The notes under the pieces: model-generated
Told to the model about the DNA's origin: nothing
What the model saw: the letters and a program-made list of their open reading frames with translations, nothing else
Databases searched by the model: none
Program-made: the position numbers and the translations under genes
NCBI RefSeq assembly: GCF_907164915.1
Contig: NC_061862.1
Coordinates: 2,232,001 to 2,296,000 of the forward strand
DNA: 64,000 bases
From: Impatiens glandulifera
Lineage: Eukaryota; Streptophyta; Magnoliopsida; Ericales; Balsaminaceae
Direction: 5' to 3'
Shown: in pieces, positions 47,335 through 57,234 of the stretch
Position numbering within the stretch: position 1 is the stretch's first letter
Layout of the letters: every line of letters starts with the position of its first letter

Positions 47335-49308
47335 GTTAAGTGAATATTGAATGTATAGAGTTAGATATTCAAATAATTATCAAACTTAATTTAAAATAAA
47401 TATATAGAATATGATGTTTTGTCTTGTATTTAATGTTTATGTACCTAATTTAGTCTAACTAATTATCTATAATTTCTTCTTATATATTCTTATAATACTG
47501 ATCTTAAACTCTATTAGATATATTATATTTGTTTAAAAAATTAGGTAAGACTAATTTTTTTTGTTAAAAAGAATTATTGTAACAGAAGTTTAAGTCATCC
47601 AAACAGATTAATTAGTGATTAAGTTGTTCCCTCCAAGAATTAATTAGTGATTAAGTTTAAGTCATCCAAACATTTTTCTTTGTGTGTACCTTAAATAAAT
47701 TGTAACCAAGTAATGGAAGCTATCATTTAAAATTAAAGTTTAAGTTATTTAAATGGTTATAGTACATTACAGAAAACAAATAAACGAACTTACATGACAT
47801 GTGAGGAATCAAATTTATTTAAGCTTTGAGAATTGGTTCACAGCTTTGAGAATTGGTTCACAGCCAGTCCATGTACAAATTTCTATAGTTTTATCGCAAA
47901 AACCCTACTCCAAAACAACAATATTACATGGTTTTGATTTAAAATACAATAACGCTGGTAACAAAAAAAAGATTGCTCAAAAAGAAAAGATTAAAACATA
48001 ACGAATTTTTTATATTTAGAATTGACAATGATCCAGTTTATAAATTGTTGTTGTCAACTTTCCCATGAATGATTCAACCCAGAATATCCACTCATGTAAA
48101 TGTACTAGAGAAATAGAAAAAAGTAAATTAAAACCACACTTTTTAATTGAGAAAAATAATAAACACAACCTTGAACATTACTCTAGGTATAAATAACTAG
48201 ATAAGTACCACTCTTAAATTACAACTTTTTAATGTTAGATCATGAGTTTTGAATTTTAAAAACAATTTATGAATGTTCAAACATTATTTTTCCTCATTTA
48301 ATAAAACTACCATGAGCATTCACTCTCGGGTCTTTTTCTTCCTTACCTAGACGATCTCGTTCTCACCTATTTAATTTGATTCGAGTTATGTTACTTACCA
48401 ATTTAGAGTTTGATGACGAAATCTCAAACCATCGATGAAAGCATTCAGAAACTGGGCGAGCGAATAAACAACCTTGAAAACATCTCTGCCTAACAAATTA
48501 GAAACAACAGTTGCAAATCAAATTGACTTGTTATATCAAGATATTCAAAAAATATAGTCACTGTTTGTGGCAAAATCTAGAAACAAAACTTGAATCAATA
48601 CCTGTCAACAAAATCGAGGAAAAACGCAAAGGAGCATCATCATCATCGACTTCAACCAGTCAAAACAGAGAAAGTTGTTGGAGATGAAATTTTTATCCGA
48701 CCATATGCGAGCCTGTCAAGTAACAACCAACTAAAATAAAAGACAGAAGTTTTACAGGAGCCTATTTTTAAGAATCCTAGAATTGATGAGCATAATTCGT
48801 CAGATATACATACAGACATGGGGATAATTAAATTGATGATCTATCGGGGTCTATTTTCTTTCTGCTATACATACATAAAGACAGACTATCGGTATATCAT
48901 AAGATCCTCCCCCAATATTTCCAGTACAGACAGAGTCGTCAGAATAAATCTAGCTAACCAAGATCAAGGAAATTCATTTCATGTAAACGACGGAGAAATC
49001 GAGAGCGATCGATCGATAAAAGGGCCTTGACGAATTTATTGGGTTAGTACAAGAGTTTGGTAGAACTAATTCGGGAGGGCTAAGATGACATATGGGGGGT
49101 TACTACATATTATTTAATGGAGTAGAGACAGGGGTTACTAACCCAGATTAGCGTTTCATCAAGAAGAATCAGGTCATTATCGAATTTCATCAACTAAAGA
49201 AACATAATTATTGAGAATACATTGATCAAACCAAGAAAGAAAGTTTGGGAAATTAGGGTTTGTCTTAAGCCATTAATTAGGATGGAATAATCTAGAAGAA
49301 AAGAAATG
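47335..49308. repeat. inverted duplication, inner block (right)
   Basis: Reverse complement of 916-3,010. Compared with the left arm it has lost the 8-bp tandem expansion and 61 bp inside the gag-like relic. Its right edge coincides with the first bases of the methyltransferase reading frame. Confidence 0.9.
48412..48730 (+). pseudogene. retrotransposon gag-like N-terminal remnant (right copy)
   Basis: It starts MTKSQTIDESIQKLGERINN and then reads through stops and a frameshift. It is the same peptide as the minus-strand left copy at 1,650-2,020, which retains 61 bp (KMREQQDS region) deleted here between short AATAT repeats. Confidence 0.4.
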
Positions 49309-52300
49309 AAAAAGAATCACAGGAATCTGATGGACAATGTCACCGCTGGCCCAGATTACATTCCTTGTCTTGATAACCTGCAAGCTATAAAGAGCCTAAG
49401 ATCAACAAAGCATTATGAGCACAGGGAGAGACATTGCCCAGAGGATCCTCCCACCTGTCTTGTTCCTCTTCCAGAAGGATACCAAAAATCCGTTGATTGG
49501 CCTACTAGCAGGGAAAAGGTGCATGGTTCTTCTTATCTTTTTGTGCTGTGTATTTATTTTTATTTGTTTAAGATGAATTTCTTATAATGTTTGTCTTTTG
49601 CAGATATGGTATCATAATGTTCCACATACGAAACTTGCTGAGATTAAGGGACACCAGAACTGGGTGAAAGTTAGTGGTGATTATCTTACGTTTCCTGGTG
49701 GTGGAACCCAGTTTAAACATGGAGCACTTCATTATATTGATTTCATACAACAGGTTGGATTTTCTAACTACTGCAGTTTTTGGCAACACATTTATTATTT
49801 AATCTAAATAACTGTGCTGATTTGAATTAAGTTTATTATGATAACTGTCATCTAAAATCACTTAACTATTTAAATTCAGCTCAAATTATAATTAAGCTGA
49901 AAAATATGGCTTAATTTCATAAGCTATGAATGTCTTAAATCTGCAAAATAGTAAGATCGCACAGAAGACAACTTTGACCTCTGGCTTGCTTTACTATAAC
50001 TACTTCCCTACATTAGATCCTCAATTTATCAAATGAACTTGCATCAGGCACTTAAAATTTTGATATTTTCTTTTGGTTTATTCGGCATTTATTTTACACA
50101 CTTGACTAATTCGACACTTAAAATTAGGCATTCAACGTTCAACACTTAATTTTCAGTTTTAACACTCCCTAAGTGTGTGATCAATTCTTAAATGAATTGT
50201 TTTTGAGTGCTTTGAAATTGTTTGTCTCCCCTTGACTAGAATTAAAAATTCCAATGTACACTTTTAGCATGATGGATACATATACTTTTTGTTTTCTGCA
50301 GTCTGTACCTGATATTGGTTGGGGAAAGCGATCTCGGGTGGTATTAGATGTTGGGTGTGGGGTTGCTAGCTTTGGAGGCTATCTCTTTGATAAAGATGTG
50401 CTCACCATGTCTGTGGCCCCGAAAGATGAACATGAAGCACAGGTTCAATTTGCACTTGAAAGAGGCATCCCTGCTATATCTGCAGTAATGGGCACCAAGA
50501 GACTTCCATACCCTGCAAGAGTATTTGATGTTGTCCATTGTGCTCGTTGTAGGGTCCCCTGGCACATTGAAGGTACTCTCTTGATTTTTTTTATTACGGT
50601 TTCGATAATCTTCTTAGTTGACTTTGGAACTTAAGCTTTTATGATACTTGTTTCTTAAGTGTTTTCAGCTTTAAACACAAGAATTCCACGATTCCTATTT
50701 GTCTTTAATATGGGGAGGGATTTATCTGCACAATTTGCTAATTTCTTTGCATAACCAATTGAGCCATTTAGAAACTGGTATTTTATCACAATCAAGATCC
50801 TATTGAATAATTGTCAAAAGTTCAAACTGAAAGTGATTTTTTTCGTTTGGTTAAGATATTTCTAGGGCCTTGTTAGGTTTGGATTATTTGTGTTTAATCT
50901 CGAATAACACACCACTGAATCATCCAGCCCCATCAATAACATGATTCAAATCATAAACCAAAATATCTTGTTTATTTATTATTTATGTACACCATTAGCG
51001 TCCTTTTACCTAAATAATTAATTTTAATAACCTGCACTGGACAAGGTTATTTGAAAACAACCCTCTGGTTATCCAAATAACCCAAGTTTGAACAATGCCT
51101 AAATCATGATCTGGATCATATAGTACGATTTTTCTTGTAACCATTGAACGCTTCTTGCGCTTATTTTTTTTCTATGAAAGTTGATATTTTTCATAAAAAG
51201 ATTATATAGTACAATTTTTGTTTATTTGGCATACAAATTATTTTCTAGACCATGATTCAAATTGTAGTGTAACTTTTTTTTTTGTTTACTTCGGTATTAT
51301 GACATTTTTTTTTCTAGAAGATCCTGATTATATTATTTTTCTAAATCATTGTGATTTATGATAATATTTTTCTGAATATATAACAAAACAACTCGTTACT
51401 TCATGCAGGCGGTAAACTACTGTTGGAGCTGAACCGATTACTTCGGCCTGGAGGCTACTTTGTGTGGTCTGCTACACCTGTTTACCAAAAACTTACAGAA
51501 GATGTTGAGATCTGGGAAGGTAGATGATTATATTAGTACAGTATATTATCGTTTCCTTGACAGTAATTCAATTGTTGTTGTTGTTAACACCATATGTTAC
51601 ATGTGATTTTACTTTGCAGCCATGAAACAGCTAACAAAGGGAATGTGTTGGGAAGTGGTTTCAATAACGAAAGACAGAGTAAATGGAGTTGGTATAGCAA
51701 TATATCAGAAGCCTATGACAAACGAATGCTATGGACAAAGATCAGAAGATAAACCTCCACTCTGCCATGAATCTGATGATCCAAATGCAGCCTGGTATGT
51801 TCACGTATTTCCTTATTCTCACCATTTACTGTAATAAAATAAGGAAAAAAAGGCATGTTTTGTAATTTTCAATTTTAACCATCGTACTTTACCAATGTAA
51901 TTGTGATCGTCATGAAATACCACTTAAAAATGGTGTGTTATGTATATAAACACAGGAGTGTACCATTGCAAGCGTGTATGCACAAATTACCAACTGATGC
52001 GACAGAACGAGGATCTCAGTGGCCAGAGCAATGGTCAGAGAGGTTAACGAAGACACCTTATTGGTTATTGGGTTCTCAAATTGGAGTGTATGGCAAACCA
52101 GCACCGGAGGATTTCACAGCAGATCATGAACATTGGAAGCGGGTGGTGAACAAGTCATATCTTGGAGGACTGGGAATTAATTGGTCCACTGTGAGGAATG
52201 TGATGGACATGAAAGCTATTTATGGAGGGTATGTAATTAAAATTCTTTATTTTCTTTTGTACTTGGGAATATTATTAAACTTTATATTATTGTTAGGTTT

Positions 52301-52807
52301 GCTGCTGCTCTAAAGGAGTTGAACGTATGGGTGATGAATGTTGTCCCAATAGACTCCCCAGATACACTTCCAATTATCTTCGAGCGAGGTTTATTCGGAA
52401 CGTATCATGATTGGTGCGAGTCGTTCAGTACTTATCCTAGATCATACGATCTTCTTCACGCTGATCATCTATTCTCAAAGATCAAGAGAAAGTATGTATC
52501 TTTTTGCTACTTGTTTGTGTTTTTCTTCCTTACAGAAAACTAAGTTGGTATTTATTAATATTATACATTATACAGATGCAACTTCAAGGCTTTGGTAGCT
52601 GAAACAGACCGTATACTTAGACCGGAAGGAAAGCTGATAGTGCGGGACCATGTAGATATAATAAGCGAACTGGAGAGTTTGTTTAGAGCAATGCAATGGG
52701 AGATAAGATTGACGTACTCTAACGACAATGAAGGTCTGCTTTGCGTTCAGAAGACAATGTGGCGCCCGAATGAGATGGAGACAATCACTTATGCCATTGC
52801 TGCTTGA
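49306..52807 (+). CDS. PMT-type (QUA2-like) methyltransferase, N-terminally truncated
   Basis: Eight exons: 49,306-49,518, 49,604-49,753, 50,302-50,572, 51,409-51,519, 51,620-51,794, 51,956-52,228, 52,297-52,491 and 52,576-52,807. All introns are GT-AG and the sum of 1,620 bases stays in frame, giving 539 residues. Motifs: [21 protein letters not shown], the SAM-binding [65 protein letters not shown] and [11 protein letters not shown]. These define plant Golgi methyltransferases of the PMT family linked to pectin methylation; it looks closest to the PMT24/25/26 group. Those proteins are usually near 800 residues with an N-terminal membrane anchor and acidic stem. Here both are absent, an in-frame stop precedes the ATG, and the sequence upstream is the inverted-duplication block. 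An ATG at 49,330 is an alternative start. The coding part is conserved, but without the anchor it may be a pseudogene. Confidence 0.85.
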
Positions 52808-53036
52808 AAGATAAAACAAACAATTGTGTTCCTAATTGTATTGTATTCATTCCTTAGAGAAATCCCTACAAGATCAGACCAATCTTCTTATTGGCTATAG
52901 CTAGATTAATTAGCTGTGTCATCCCTTTTTTGATATTGAAAGTAGTTGCGAATGGGGAAGATAAATATATCATATAAATGGGTGAAGAAATCGTGAAGAG
53001 TAGAACAATCAGCTCTGTAATGATTCTGGGTAAAAA
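52808..53036 (+). repeat. methyltransferase 3' flank, second copy at 63,769-64,000
   Basis: The sequence from just after the stop codon matches 63,769-64,000 in the same orientation with few differences. It includes the last exon end of the convergent 20-oxidase pseudogene. Confidence 0.9.
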
Positions 53037-53604
53037 CGAACAAATCGGACCATGTGAAATATGAGTATTTCTTCCTACTACTGCAGCACATTCTTTGATT
53101 TGTTTTTTGTCCATCTTTTTCTAAATTATCATTATTATCACCATTCACAAAGAGGAGCTCCTCTGGTGGCCTCACCACCTTATATTCTCTGGGAGATGAG
53201 AAGAAAACCACTGCCCTGTGTACGCAGTTCTTGTATTTCCCATTCGTTAATGCATGTAGTATATATCAAACAAATCTATCAAAATCATTACTCTCGATAA
53301 TAGCCAGACAACGAAACTTACCATGAAAGTGTTGCCGATGTTGATTACAAAAGCGTCGGGGTGGAATGGTTTGCCACTTATTGTTTGGAAACTTGATCTT
53401 GATGGAGGAATGTCAAAGACGTTGGATCAGAATGAGGACCGGTTCCAAGAGTGAAATCTGGATCCATGCAAGGTTGGTAGTAATTCCATCTCATAGACCT
53501 TCCATCCTCCAAGAATCTCCTATAGCTTATAAATCTATTTTTAAAAATTAAAAAAGAACTAGCATGAAAACCCACAACTATGGCCTCTGTTTAAACTCAA
53601 AGCG

Positions 53605-53690
53605 TTTTTAGATGTAATCGAACTCGTAACATTTTATCTTTTAAACAGACTCCTACCATTGAGCTACCTTAGTAGGGTATATAAGATCTA
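53605..53690 (-). repeat. SINE-like tRNA-derived sequence
   Basis: The minus strand has a box-A-like TAGCTCAATGGTAGGAG (about 53,652-53,672) and, 25-30 bases on, a box-B-like GAGTTCGATTAC (53,614-53,626). This matches a Pol III internal promoter. The anticodon region is not tRNA-like. Element ends were not resolved. Confidence 0.5.
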
Positions 53691-53837
53691 CTTTTATTCT
53701 CAATAGTTCGCCATTGCTTCACAGTACTTCTAGAATACCCATCTAACATCCATTCAAACATCAGACTTATAACAAACACATGCATATTAATCTTATACAT
53801 ATATACGTTACATGATTCATTAAATAATAATATATAG

Positions 53838-53900
53838 ATAATTTAATTTAAATGGTAAAAGGTTACGGATTCGATTCCCATCAAAATTGTTTTAAATGGA
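53838..53900 (+). repeat. SINE-like tRNA-derived sequence, right-arm copy
   Basis: Box-A-like TTTAAATGGTAAAAGG followed by box-B-like GGATTCGATTCCC (53,868-53,880). The left arm has the inverted copy at 365-432. Confidence 0.45.
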
Positions 53901-54055
53901 AGCGGATGGTCATGGTTGTAGGTGTACTAACTAATAACTAAGATAATTTAACACTATTGTGGGTGATGATATAACTAAATAGATAATTTCACATAATTAT
54001 AATAACTCTTATTCTTATTGTGTTTTCACATAAACAATTATATAAATCTACAAAG

Positions 54056-54127
54056 ATCAGAGTGGCGCAGCGGAAGCGTGGTGGGCCCATAACCCACAGG
54101 TCCCAGGATCGAAACCTGGCTCTGATA
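54056..54127 (+). tRNA. initiator tRNA-Met (CAT)
   Basis: 72 bases form a full cloverleaf. The acceptor pairs ATCAGAG with CTCTGAT, giving the A1:U72 pair typical of initiators. The anticodon stem GTGGG/CCCAC has the three G:C pairs typical of initiators around anticodon CAT. The T-loop is ATCGAAA with A at position 54 rather than TTC. Box A (GTGGCGCAGCGG) and box B (GGATCGAAACC) are intact, and a run of eight T residues follows from about 54,137 for Pol III termination. CCA is not encoded. It lies between exons 1 and 2 of the 20-oxidase pseudogene, on the opposite strand. Confidence 0.95.
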
Positions 54128-54136
54128 TTTTATTCG

Positions 54137-54145
54137 ATTTTTTTT
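54137..54145 (+). terminator. Pol III T-run terminator of tRNA-Met
   Basis: An uninterrupted run of T about 10 bases after the tRNA end. Confidence 0.7.
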
Positions 54146-54211
54146 ATTTATTTTTATTGTAAACAACCAAAACAAAAGCCTTAACTTACCCTATGTCTTG
54201 AAATTCATTAC

Positions 54212-54420
54212 CTAGTTTAACAAGCACTTGGATATTGTCATTTTGATGGAATTGAAATGAGAATGTTTCTTTCCAAGGAAGCATAAAATCATATCGGTTA
54301 TACCTAGTTTAACAGATTTTCATTTGAAGTAGTCCACAAGCACTTGGGTATTGTCATTTTGATGGAATTGAAATGAGAATGTTTCTTTCCAAGGAAGCAT
54401 AGAAGCATATCGGTTAGAAT
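54212..54420. repeat. tandem duplication in 20-oxidase exon 1
   Basis: A stretch of about 105 bp (CAAGCACTTGG to AAGCATAAAATC) appears at 54,228-54,296 and again at 54,330-54,412. The left arm has a single copy, so the duplication is younger than the arms. Confidence 0.85.
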
Positions 54421-54649
54421 GGGCAGATTTAATTAGACTAGCATCAATTCCATGGTTGATTACTTGGAAGATGCCATGGCTAAGACAAGCCTCTTTAATA
54501 AGCCTTACACATTCCTTGGTTGTTTCTTCATCAACTTTGAAGTAGCCCTCTAGGTCAGCCATAGTCTGCTTTAGCTCCTCTTGGGAGATAACTGGATCCC
54601 ATCTTGTGATCGGCCAAACGAATTTTGAAGGCAAAGGAATTAGAATCAT

Positions 54650-55139
54650 AAGGGTAAAAGTTATTTTCTATTACTTTTGCTTCTTTTTTAGTGAGTTCCA
54701 TTAGAGAAGGGGTGCAGGGAAGTGATGAGATTTATTTTTCCCTTTATGGGGAAGAGACATAATTATCACGCAACAGAAGAATCTATTTATATACATCTTC
54801 ATGTGCATTACATGAAATTGTATCTAAAACTGAGCATATTTGTGGCCATAGAACATTGCATGGGCTAATAAAATATTCATATTTGTTCACAAATAAAACT
54901 CTATATAATGGAAAGGTCATTTAAACATATATTTATATATTGGCTCAAATGTCAATCTAGAAAAGAATAAAAGGTGTATTTTCATCTCTTAGAAAATGTA
55001 AATCCCTTCTCCCTAAGCAACTCATGGACAATGGTAGAGGATCCCATGAATGACATTTCACCTTAAAAGAAGAAGAAAACATGTTTGATGGAGTAGAATG
55101 TTACTTGTTTCATGTCTCCAATATTTTAATAGAGTAGAA
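54650..55139. other. 20-oxidase upstream region, no gene seen
   Basis: An alternative upstream ATG in another frame exists near 54,702. A 25-codon minus-strand frame beginning MSFMGSSTIV (about 55,047) shares its first bases with 23,103. Nothing else is recognised. Confidence 0.4.
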
Positions 55140-55624
55140 TGTTGGAATTATTTCTAATATTTGGGTACATATATTATTTAGTAATCGTGTATTAGTTGTT
55201 ATCCTATCAAGATTAAAGTCCAACTAAAGTTTAAAGATTATGGACTTATTTAGACATTTATAATAAATATGGGGATATATTTGTGTAGAAATAGAAATAT
55301 CATTTATTATTCTGTTGATGGGCCGAATAATAAATGGGTATATTGTAAGTGCGGAAAATATTATAAATAAGAAAATAAGATTTTATTGATAGAAATCTTA
55401 AGTAGCTGCAACTCACTTAATTTTGATATTGAAAAATTAATGAGTGATTCTCAATTTAAAAGGATAAGATAGAAAGATCAAGAATTCAAAGTAAATACAA
55501 TTCTTGACATTAAACGATGCATCTCTTGAGCTTCATCTTCCTCTCACGCTTCATCTTCAACTCTTGAGCTTCATCGTCACATTTAATGTTTTCCGAGATT
55601 ATTAATTATTTATTATTTTTAACA
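55140..55624 (-). repeat. 3' LTR of a minus-strand Copia relic
   Basis: A sequence of about 485 bp bounded TG...CA, next to a polypurine tract (AAGAGGGGTG on the minus strand) and the RNase H end of a Copia polyprotein. The matching 5' LTR is not in the window. Confidence 0.7.
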
Positions 55625-56660
55625 CCCCTCTTAATTAGTAATCTTGAATTTCTTCTTGAATTTGTCGAACTTGTCAATCGAGACGGCTTTGGTCATGATA
55701 TCTGCTGGCTGATCATCCGTCTTGATAAACTTAATGGAAATTACTTCTTGAGTAACCAAATCTCAAATAAAATGACGTCGTAGTTCAATATGTTTGGACC
55801 ACATGAAAAACGGAATTCTTTGTCATTGCAATAGCTGACATATTGTCACAATGAATAATTGTCGGCTTACATTGCTCAAACTTCATGTCCTTTAAAATTC
55901 TTTGAAGCCAAATAGCTTTACAAGCTGCATCAGTACATGCTATATACTTTACTTTGGCTGATGATAATGCCACATATTTCTGTTTTCTTGAGATATTACA
56001 TTTGATCCAAGACAAAAGATATAACCGGAGTTACTTTTTCGATTATCAATCGAGCCTGCCCAATCAGTATCTGTATACCAAACCAACTTACATTCACTTT
56101 CCTTTTTGAATTCAATGTCTTGAGTTTTTGATCCTTTAAGATATCTAAGGATTCTTTTTGCGGCTGCAAAATGAATTTTACTTAGCTCATTTAAAAATCT
56201 AGAAAGCAAGCTTACCGAATATGTGATATCCGGTCTTGTGTTGAGATAGATTAAGGAACCAATCAACTTTCTATAACTACTTGAGTCAGCTTTCTCACCA
56301 TCGCCGTTAACTTGAAAATTTTCATTCAACGCCATAGGAGTGGAGAGGGGCTTGCATTGACTCATATTGAATTTCTTGAGAAGATCTTTAATATATTTTT
56401 CTTGAGATAGAAAGATTCTTCATGGACTTTTCTTAACTTGTATACCAAGAAAATATTTCATGAGTCCTAAGTCTGTCATCTCAAATTCTTTCATCATTGA
56501 TTTTTGAATTCTGCCATCATAGCTTTGTTTGTTCCAAAATAGATGAGCTCATCTAAATATAAACATACAATCAAGAAATATTTCTCAATAGTCTTCATAT
56601 AGAGAGATGATTCACATGTACTTCGATTAAAGCCTTTCGTGATGAAATAACTATCAATTT
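55625..56660 (-). pseudogene. Copia relic (RNase H and RT C-terminal half)
   Basis: Minus-strand frames: RNase H (56,015-55,785, LSSAKVKYIACTDAACKAIWL), connection (56,365-55,949, YTDTDWAGSIDNRKSNSGYIF) and RT (56,691-56,494, KIDSYFITKGF, LYLDELIYFGT where YVDD is expected). Frames are broken. It continues at 60,479-60,905 beyond the inserted plus-strand Copia. Confidence 0.85.
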
Positions 56661-56989
56661 TGTTAGTTTTGGCACAATTAGAATCCCACATCGGAAGATG
56701 ATGGGAGTGAAAAAGTTTCTTAGTATATAAAAGAAACTTTATTCACAATTAGAATAAATCCACATCTAAGATGATGGGAGTTGGGGAAGTTTCTTAGTGT
56801 ATAAAAGAAAAACTCCCATCTCTTTGGTTTATTGCACCCAATATTTGTATCTCTTCTTCTTTATTAATTGATAGCCTTAGTGCTTAGAGACGTAGACAAC
56901 ATTTTGGCCGAACTCCGTTATCAAAGTATGTTAGTGTGTTCTTTCAGTTATTTTCTTCTTTTGTGTTTCTGTCAGGGTTTTTCCCAACA
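56661..56989 (+). repeat. 5' LTR, nested Copia
   Basis: 329 bp; TATA-like TATAAAAGAAA follows a GATGATGGGAGT stretch, present twice. Pairs with 60,149-60,478. Confidence 0.9.
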
Positions 56990-57234
56990 AGTGGTATCAG
57001 AGCCGAATGTTCGTCCTTGGCATGATGGAGTCTTCAAAAGGGGCGTTAACTCCTTCGTCATCCTGGATGAGGACACCGATGTCGAATTTGAAGTTTGTAG
57101 TGGAAATCTTTGAGGGAACTGGGCATTTCGACATGTGGTAAGGTGAGGTTGTAGATTGTCTTTTTCAACAAGGTCTAGATGTTGCTATTGAGGTCGGAAA
57201 GCCATATGGTATAGAAGAAAAATAATGGAGTATC

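Larger units (their letters stand above)
52906..54649 (-). pseudogene. gibberellin 20-oxidase pseudogene
   Basis: Three separated pieces on the minus strand. Exon 1 (54,649-54,320) reads IPLPSKFVWP, KEACLSHGIFQVINHGID and LPWKETFSFQF, but about 30 residues are missing before LPW and a stop follows at once. Exon 2 (about 53,560-53,330) reads LNYY-type NYYQPC, LGTGPHSDPTSL (the H-x-D iron site) and HQDQV, then shifts frame. Exon 3 (about 53,262-52,906) reads NGKYKNCVHRAVV (second iron His), then a deletion that removes the R-x-S co-substrate motif, and ends FTQNHYRADCSTLHDF. About 750 bp between exons 1 and 2 hold a tRNA and SINE-like sequences in place of expected coding sequence. It is convergent with the methyltransferase. 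Confidence 0.88.

Noticed and set aside
36737..54649. RPOT, methyltransferase and 20-oxidase as a functional gene cluster
   Set aside because: The three belong to unrelated processes, two are clearly broken, and their proximity is explained by segmental duplication and satellite expansion.
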